DNA of 6,020 bases from an uncultured Collinsella sp. (GTDB lineage: Bacteria > Actinomycetota > Coriobacteriia > Coriobacteriales > Coriobacteriaceae), in contig CABUXM010000104.1 in assembly GCA_902495545.1 (NCBI GenBank), positions 1 to 6,020 on the forward strand, read 5' to 3'. Positions 1 to 3,636 of this stretch are shown piece after piece. A program made the translations under genes and the position numbers. The notes below the pieces were generated by a model, which worked only from the letters and a program-made list of their open reading frames with translations, was not told the origin of the DNA and searched no databases. Positions within the stretch are counted from its first letter, which is position 1; each line of letters starts with the position of its first letter.

Positions 1-722
1 ACCGTCATCTCCACATCGCCCGAGCCCGCACTCACGTCCATCGACTTCGCGGGGGCCTGGTAGAGCTCGAACGTCACATCGCCCGAACCGACCTCGGCAT
101 TCAGGGTATCGGTCACGGTACCCGTAAACTCGACGTCTCCCGAGTCCAAAGTCAGGTTGAGGTCATGACACGCAATGCCCGCGACCGTCAGATCACCCGA
201 TCCTACATTCGCTGTGATGCCCACCATGTTATCGGCAACATCGCGCGGCAGTTCGACGGTAACCGTGCGGTCAATGGCGCGCTCGTCATCGCAATCGAAC
301 TGGCGAATCTTGAGCGTAGAACCCTTGATTTCGGCCAGGTTCTGGGTTGCCGCATCGAAGGCAACGGTCCCCGTTGCCACGCGACCGCTTTCAATTACGC
401 GCACTGGCCCGCCGGAGACGTGTTTGACCTCGACCGTGCCCGACGTCACGTCCAAATCAAGCGATGTGAACGCGTCGGCATCAAACGTTTCGCTCGAAAG
501 CTGCTGAGGCCGAGCGGAATAGTTACCGCCATCGTTCATAAAATCGTCGTCATCAACCACATCGTCCATACCGGACAAGCCGGGTATAACATCGTCGAGA
601 TCCCACGGGCCATCAAAATGAATCAAAGTCCGCGAAACGCCAAAAACAAGCCCGATAATCAGTACAAACGCTCCGATGCCGACGCCCAGGCGCAGCTTGG
701 ATTCATGCGAAAGCTTCATCAT
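1..722 (-). CDS. DUF4097-like beta-repeat membrane protein (3' end outside window)
   Basis: The reading frame is open from 722 down to base 1, giving about 240 residues with no stop, so the C-terminus is missing. After a short basic start (MMKLSHESKLR) comes one hydrophobic segment at about residues 12-30 (VGIGAFVLIIGLVFGV), then a very acidic linker at about 38-61 that includes a DDDD run. From residue 81 the protein is beta-strand-like, with SG or SGD turns at residues 94, 175, 194, 213 and 234. This is the usual look of DUF4097 / putative adhesin domains. The predicted topology is N-terminus in and beta domain outside, which is inference. The start at 722 overlaps the stop of the upstream regulator as ATGA. 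A second ATG at 719 is equally possible and sits at better spacing from an AAGGTGA site. The pair should be co-transcribed and translationally coupled. The biochemical role is unknown. Confidence 0.85.
   Translation of the reverse strand, partial: MMKLSHESKLRLGVGIGAFVLIIGLVFGVSRTLIHFDGPWDLDDVIPGLSGMDDVVDDDDFMNDGGNYSARPQQLSSETFDADAFTSLDLDVTSGTVEVKHVSGGPVRVIESGRVATGTVAFDAATQNLAEIKGSTLKIRQFDCDDERAIDRTVTVELPRDVADNMVGITANVGSGDLTVAGIACHDLNLTLDSGDVEFTGTVTDTLNAEVGSGDVTFELYQAPAKSMDVSAGSGDVEMT
15..200 (-). repeat. Periodic SGD-turn repeats in the DUF4097-like protein
   Basis: Four copies of a short G/D-S-G-D-V/L pattern occur at residues 175-177, 194-196, 213-215 and 234-236, with steps of 19, 19 and 21 residues. 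Each is preceded by alternating hydrophobic residues (for example LNLTLDSGDVEF and LNAEVGSGDVTF). The spacing fits successive rungs of a beta-helix or beta-roll, as expected for DUF4097. It is a protein repeat; the DNA copies have diverged. The series seems to continue past the window edge. Confidence 0.7.
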
Positions 723-1441
723 TCGTCACCTTCTTTGGCACATGGCTCAGCGGTGGCCGCGGTAGCCACGTCAGCATCAGGTTCCGCAGAAGTATCCTTC
801 CCCTGGGCCCTGACCGCCGCCGGCGCCGGACCAACCTGAATATCCCCGCGTGCCCAATCACCATCGAGCGCACGCGCCACCCAGTGATAGATGGGAATCG
901 TAAAGAAGATCAGTGCGGCAAAGGGGCCGGCGCCAAACAGGAACATCAGCAAAAAGAACAGTAGCCAGCACACAGCCCAATACGGGAACGACTGGAACGG
1001 GCCCTTCACCGGAGTCGAGCCTACCGCGGTGCCACTCGTCGCCTGTGCCGTAGCGGCATTGGCGGCCTGCGCACTCCAGCTTGCCGCTTGCGCTGCCTTG
1101 GCCGCAGCATCACTCGCCTGCGTTGCCGCCTCGGTAGCGCGCGCCGCCGCCTCATGGGTACGCGCGCGCTCTGCCGCCTCGGCCTCGCGCTGGCGGGCGC
1201 GGTCCTCGTTCTCAAACTCGATATCGTCCTCGATCTCGTCGCTCGGATTGAGCAGCTCGTCCAGGCTCACGCCATAGAGCTTGGCGAGCGAGATCAGGTT
1301 CTCGGTATCGGGCGAGCTCTCCGCACGCTCCCATTTACTAACCGCCTGGCGCGACAGCCCCAGCTTTCGCGCCAGCCCTTCTTGGCTAAAGCCCTTGCTG
1401 CGGCGAAGGTCGGCGAGCCGCTGCGCAGTTTCTACATTCAT
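719..1441 (-). CDS. XRE-family HTH regulator with Ala-rich coiled coil and two membrane segments
   Basis: The product is 240 residues. Residues 7-61 form an XRE/Cro-type DNA-binding domain, with SQEGLARKLGLS followed by the recognition helix RQAVSKWERAES and the typical tail LISLAKLYGVSLDELL. Residues 68-95 are highly charged. Residues 96-135 are an Ala-rich helix likely to form a coiled coil. Two hydrophobic segments follow at about 154-170 and 172-189 (WAVCWLLFFLLMFLFG, then FAALIFFTIPIYHWVA), and the tail is Ala/Asp/Glu-rich. The protein is therefore probably a membrane-anchored transcription factor with both ends in the cytoplasm. I chose the ATG at 1441 because it directly precedes the HTH and has AAGGAGG four bases upstream; the frame stays open to 1690, but that extension has no such support. 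Its stop overlaps the start of the DUF4097-like gene, so it probably controls or senses that product and may regulate its own promoter. Target and signal are unknown. Confidence 0.92.
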   Translation of the reverse strand: MNVETAQRLADLRRSKGFSQEGLARKLGLSRQAVSKWERAESSPDTENLISLAKLYGVSLDELLNPSDEIEDDIEFENEDRARQREAEAAERARTHEAAARATEAATQASDAAAKAAQAASWSAQAANAATAQATSGTAVGSTPVKGPFQSFPYWAVCWLLFFLLMFLFGAGPFAALIFFTIPIYHWVARALDGDWARGDIQVGPAPAAVRAQGKDTSAEPDADVATAATAEPCAKEGDE

Positions 1442-1445
1442 GGTT

Positions 1446-1453
1446 CCTCCTTT
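1446..1453 (-). promoter_or_regulatory. Strong Shine-Dalgarno site of the XRE regulator
   Basis: Read on the minus strand the site is AAAGGAGG, four bases before the ATG at 1441. It decides the start of the regulator against the longer frame that extends to 1690. Confidence 0.85.
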
Positions 1454-1490
1454 GTGATGCCAGCCGTGCCGCCGGACCGTTTTTGTTCTT

Positions 1491-1500
1491 AAGGCGCCTT
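1491..1500. promoter_or_regulatory. 10-bp perfect palindrome, possible operator
   Basis: AAGGCGCCTT is a perfect palindrome 50 bases upstream of the regulator's ATG, inside its probable 5' leader. A dimeric HTH protein could use such a site for autoregulation. It is a single short copy, so chance is a real alternative. Confidence 0.25.
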
Positions 1501-1544
1501 GCACAGTTAAAAATCTATCCGCCACCGCCAAAAGCATGCCACCT

Positions 1545-1550
1545 ATTCTA
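1545..1550 (-). promoter_or_regulatory. Possible -10 hexamer for the regulator operon
   Basis: On the minus strand this reads TAGAAT, five of six matches to TATAAT. It would place transcription start near 1537 and give a leader of roughly 95 bases containing the palindrome. The hexamer at the expected -35 position is poor (CCGCCA), so support is weak. Confidence 0.3.
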
Positions 1551-1559
1551 GTGAGATTT

Positions 1560-1588
1560 TTGACAACTGGCGGTTGCGGGCACATATG
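1560..1588 (+). promoter_or_regulatory. Possible promoter of the Trm9-like methyltransferase gene
   Basis: A perfect -35 hexamer TTGACA lies at 1560-1565. With a 17-base spacer the -10 would be CATATG at 1583-1588, only three of six matches; the overlapping TATGAG at 1585 is no better. Transcription would start near 1595, giving a leader of about 115 bases before the GTG. It lies next to and diverges from the regulator's promoter-like hexamer. Confidence 0.35.
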
Positions 1589-1630
1589 AGCTGCGGAAAT
1601 GTGTCCAAACAAAGCAATGAGCCGCAGCTC
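1588..1630 (+). other. Inverted repeat (9-bp stem) in the methyltransferase leader
   Basis: GAGCTGCGG at 1588-1596 pairs perfectly with CCGCAGCTC at 1622-1630 around a 25-base A-rich loop. An imperfect outer pairing is also possible between GGCGGTTGCGG (1569-1579) and CCGCACCGCC (1679-1688), with a one-base bulge. No T-run follows, so this is not an intrinsic terminator. It could be an RNA leader structure or a DNA operator. Confidence 0.4.
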
Positions 1631-1712
1631 GGTTGTCCCCGTTGCGGCGTTAACGGTAGTATGGTCGTACTGTTTATTCCGCACCGCCAACGGAGGGAGT
1701 CCCGCGCCGTGA
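1599..1712 (+). CDS. Possible 37-residue upstream ORF (leader peptide)
   Basis: ATG at 1599 opens a 37-codon frame ending at TGA 1710-1712, so the stop overlaps the GTG start of the methyltransferase as GTGA. An internal ATG lies at 1617. The peptide begins MCPNKAMSRSS, has a hydrophobic centre (SVVPVAALTVVWSYCLF) and ends TANGGSPAP. The exact 4-base overlap suggests translational coupling. No good Shine-Dalgarno site precedes either ATG, and a frame this short can arise by chance in GC-rich DNA. It resembles nothing I recognise. Confidence 0.22.
   Translation: MCPNKAMSRSSVVPVAALTVVWSYCLFRTANGGSPAP
1692..1699 (+). promoter_or_regulatory. Ribosome binding site deciding the GTG start at 1709
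   Basis: GGAGGGAG ends nine bases before GTG at 1709-1711. None of the upstream in-frame ATGs (1574, 1586, 1661) has a comparable site, so this favours the shorter protein. Confidence 0.6.
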
Positions 1713-2581
1713 ACCGCGATTTCGCCTCATCGCTCATCCAGCTCAACAACACGTTCTATCGCGAGCACTCCGCCTCCTTTTCCGATACGCGCCAAGCCCC
1801 GTGGCCCGGCTGGGTGCGCACCATGGACGTTGCGCTCGAACAGCTCGACGTCGCCACGATCGAGCATCCCGTCCGCGTCTTCGATCTTGCCTGCGGCAAT
1901 ATGCGATTCGAGAACTTTGCCGCCGGTGGCGCACTTGCCGCCAAGGGCGTCGACGGCGCAAACCCCTCGGCAGATGCCAGCTGCCCGTTTGAGTTCTATG
2001 GTGTTGACTCGTGCCAAGACCTGGCCATCGATGCACGCGGCCACGCCCTGCGCATTCCCAACCTGCACTTCCAGGAACTCGACGTGCTCGATGCCCTCAT
2101 GAAGCTCAACCCCGCCGAAACACCCGACGTGCTTTTCGACGCCCCGCTCGCCGATATCTCGGTCTGCTTTGGCTTTATGCACCACGTGCCGTCGTGCGAG
2201 TACCGCGTACGCGTGCTCGACGCCCTGGTGCGGCAAACGCGCCCGGGCGGCATCATCGCCATCAGCTTTTGGGAGTTTATGAACGACGAGCGCATGGCGC
2301 GCAAGGCCGTTCGAGCCGAAGCCCGCGCCGAGCTCACCCCGCCGTTTGAGGGTTACGATTCCGCGCAGTTTGAAGCCGGCGACCACCTCATTGGCTGGCA
2401 AAACGACCGCCACGCCTACCGCTATTGCCATCACTTTGACGATCAGCAGATTACCGACCTGGTGCGCGGCGTCCGTACGTTCTACAAAAGCGGCGAGGTC
2501 CCCGTGCGCGAGCTTGAGCGTTTCCATGCCGACGGTCGCAGCGGCGAGCTCAACCGTTATGTGATCCTCAAGCGCCTGTAG
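1709..2581 (+). CDS. Class I SAM-dependent methyltransferase, Trm9-like
   Basis: The product is 290 residues from a GTG start. Motif I is VFDLACGNMRFE (57-68), which binds SAM; YGVD (97-100) is the acidic end of beta-2; ELDVLD (123-128), DISVCFGFMHHVPS (149-162) and RPGGIIAISFWEF (178-190) complete a Rossmann methyltransferase fold. The N-terminus NTFYREHSASFSDTRQAPWP (14-33), the CGN in motif I, the HHVPS and the late WEF parallel the pattern of the Trm9/ALKBH8 family (Y...A..FS.TR...WP, HHLS, VWA), which methylates wobble-uridine side chains of tRNA in eukaryotes. That relation is my reading of motifs; the substrate is not known, and a small-molecule methyltransferase is possible. The gene starts 117 bases before trmB. 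The frame is open upstream to ATG 1574, which would add 45 residues, but that stretch overlaps the promoter and hairpin signals and lacks a ribosome site. Confidence 0.85.
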   Translation: MNRDFASSLIQLNNTFYREHSASFSDTRQAPWPGWVRTMDVALEQLDVATIEHPVRVFDLACGNMRFENFAAGGALAAKGVDGANPSADASCPFEFYGVDSCQDLAIDARGHALRIPNLHFQELDVLDALMKLNPAETPDVLFDAPLADISVCFGFMHHVPSCEYRVRVLDALVRQTRPGGIIAISFWEFMNDERMARKAVRAEARAELTPPFEGYDSAQFEAGDHLIGWQNDRHAYRYCHHFDDQQITDLVRGVRTFYKSGEVPVRELERFHADGRSGELNRYVILKRL

Positions 2582-2619
2582 GCATCGACGACTCGCCGCC
2601 GAGCCGTGCCGCTTCTTTC

Positions 2620-2640
2620 GGGCAAACTATGCCCACCCTT
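2620..2640 (+). terminator. Weak possible terminator after the Trm9-like gene
   Basis: GGGCA at 2620-2624 pairs with TGCCC at 2630-2634 around a 5-base loop. The sequence after it is ACCCTTTTC, so the T-run is short and starts late. At best this is a leaky terminator between the two methyltransferase genes. Confidence 0.25.
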
Positions 2641-2654
2641 TTCAACCCATTGAC

Positions 2655-2676
2655 GGAACGCGCAGCTATGCGTTCC
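2655..2676 (+). promoter_or_regulatory. 7-bp inverted repeat upstream of trmB
   Basis: GGAACGC (2655-2661) and GCGTTCC (2670-2676) form a perfect 7-bp stem with an 8-base loop, ending 12 bases before the Shine-Dalgarno site. A -35-like TTGACG (2650-2655) abuts its left arm, but no convincing -10 lies at normal distance; CATATT at 2676 is 20 bases away. It could be an operator, or an mRNA hairpin affecting translation of trmB. Confidence 0.35.
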
Positions 2677-2688
2677 ATATTTATGACC

Positions 2689-2694
2689 AAGGAG
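2689..2694 (+). promoter_or_regulatory. Ribosome binding site of trmB
   Basis: AAGGAG stands four bases before the ATG at 2699 and fixes that start. Confidence 0.75.
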
Positions 2695-2698
2695 CCTC

Positions 2699-3538
2699 AT
2701 GGGAGCCGTCCACGTTCGCACGCCTAAGAACTTTGTGCTCGCGGAGCGCTTGGAGCGCTACGCCGATGCGATTGAGACGAACCCCGAGGCCTATGCCGGA
2801 GATTGGCGTGAAGTCTGTGCGCCAGTTGGCAGCAAGCCATTCGAACACCTTCACCTGGATCTTGGCTGCGGCAAGGGAACGTATCTTGTAGAGCGCGCGG
2901 CCCACGAGCCAAACACGCTCTTTATCGGCATGGACCAAGAGCCCATCTGCATCGCCTATGCCGCACAGAAAATCTGCGAGCATGAACTGACCAACGCACT
3001 CGTTCTGCCTCGAGGCGCCGCATCGCTGCCGCAGCTATTTGCCACAGGCGAGCTCGATGCCATCACCATCAACTTTCCCACGCCGCAGCCCAAGGCCAAG
3101 TACGCCAAAAAGCGCCTCGTCCATGTCGACCATCTGATGCTCTATCGCCCGCTCTTTGCAGCCGGCGCCACCGTAACGCTACGAACCGACAGCAAACCAT
3201 TGCGCGATTACGCCCTGGGACAGTTTGCCGCGGCAGGCTACGACACGCTTTGGGTAAGTGACGACGTCCGCCGCGACCATCCCGAGCATCCCGAGACCGA
3301 ATATGAATGCCGCACGCGCGAGATGGGCGCCGCCGTCTATGGCATTTGCGCTACGCCCGGCGCGGAACCCATCGAAGAGCAGCTCGCGGCGGGCCGCGCG
3401 CAGGAGCAAAGCCTTGCCTGCTACCTGCCCGAAAACCTCGATGAGCTCACCTACGTGCCTCTCGGCATGGAAGAGGCCGTCGAGAACTTCAGAAACCGTG
3501 CCCGCAAGGGCAAGAAGCGCCTGCCGCAAGAGCACTAA
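2699..3538 (+). CDS. trmB: TrmB-family tRNA (guanine-N7)-methyltransferase, divergent
   Basis: The product is 279 residues. TrmB uses SAM to make 7-methylguanosine at position 46 of the tRNA variable loop, in the cytoplasm. Seen here: motif I LDLGCGKGTYLVERA (53-67), FIGMDQEP (75-82), the family signature NFPTPQPKAKYAKKR (125-139), DHLMLYRPLFAAGATVTLRTDS (154-175 region) and the late TEYE...G signature (200-210). The usual signature is close to NF.DPWPK.RH.KRR; here D-P-W-P-K is T-P-Q-P-K, so the conserved Asp, regarded as catalytic in characterised TrmB enzymes, is Thr. The family is usually about 210-240 residues. This one continues some 60 residues past the TEYE block, ending in a basic tail (NRARKGKKRLPQ). 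The gene follows the Trm9-like methyltransferase. Family assignment is firm; m7G46 activity is less certain because of the motif change. Confidence 0.87.
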   Translation: MGAVHVRTPKNFVLAERLERYADAIETNPEAYAGDWREVCAPVGSKPFEHLHLDLGCGKGTYLVERAAHEPNTLFIGMDQEPICIAYAAQKICEHELTNALVLPRGAASLPQLFATGELDAITINFPTPQPKAKYAKKRLVHVDHLMLYRPLFAAGATVTLRTDSKPLRDYALGQFAAAGYDTLWVSDDVRRDHPEHPETEYECRTREMGAAVYGICATPGAEPIEEQLAAGRAQEQSLACYLPENLDELTYVPLGMEEAVENFRNRARKGKKRLPQEH

Positions 3539-3572
3539 CTTCACGCGCCCATTTCCTGCATTTTCTCGCGCG

Positions 3573-3603
3573 CTGGCACCCCGCGCCGCCGCTACGCCAT
3601 AAT
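3573..3603 (+). promoter_or_regulatory. Possible promoter of the helicase gene
   Basis: CATAAT at 3598-3603 matches five of six bases of a -10 box, with CTGGCA (3573-3578, four of six of TTGACA) 19 bases upstream. A small inverted repeat, CGCCA (3595-3599) and TGGCG (3607-3611), spans the -10. Transcription would start about 27 bases before the ATG. The spacer is long, so confidence is low. No terminator-like hairpin with a T-run is visible after trmB. Confidence 0.3.
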
Positions 3604-3636
3604 AGTTGGCGGACAATCGCGAGAGAAAGCAACCAC

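Noticed and set aside
165..839. 224-codon open frame on the plus strand
   Set aside because: It is antisense to the DUF4097-like gene and the end of the regulator, with no domain or convincing ribosome site.
1088..1492. 134-codon open frame on the plus strand
   Set aside because: It is antisense to the HTH and coiled-coil part of the regulator, whose domain is unmistakable.
1442..1690. N-terminal extension of the XRE regulator by 83 residues
   Set aside because: The HTH starts directly after the ATG at 1441, which has a perfect AAGGAGG site. The extension covers the divergent promoter region.
1727..2527. 266-codon open frame on the minus strand
   Set aside because: It is antisense to the methyltransferase with clear SAM-binding motifs, and is a codon-bias shadow.
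2657..2675. GAAC...GTTC arms as a LexA (SOS) box
   Set aside because: The arms are separated by 12 bases, whereas the Gram-positive LexA box has GAAC and GTTC four bases apart.
3539..3600. Intrinsic terminator after trmB
   Set aside because: The CGCGC-type arms in this GC-rich stretch do not form a tight hairpin followed by a T-run.
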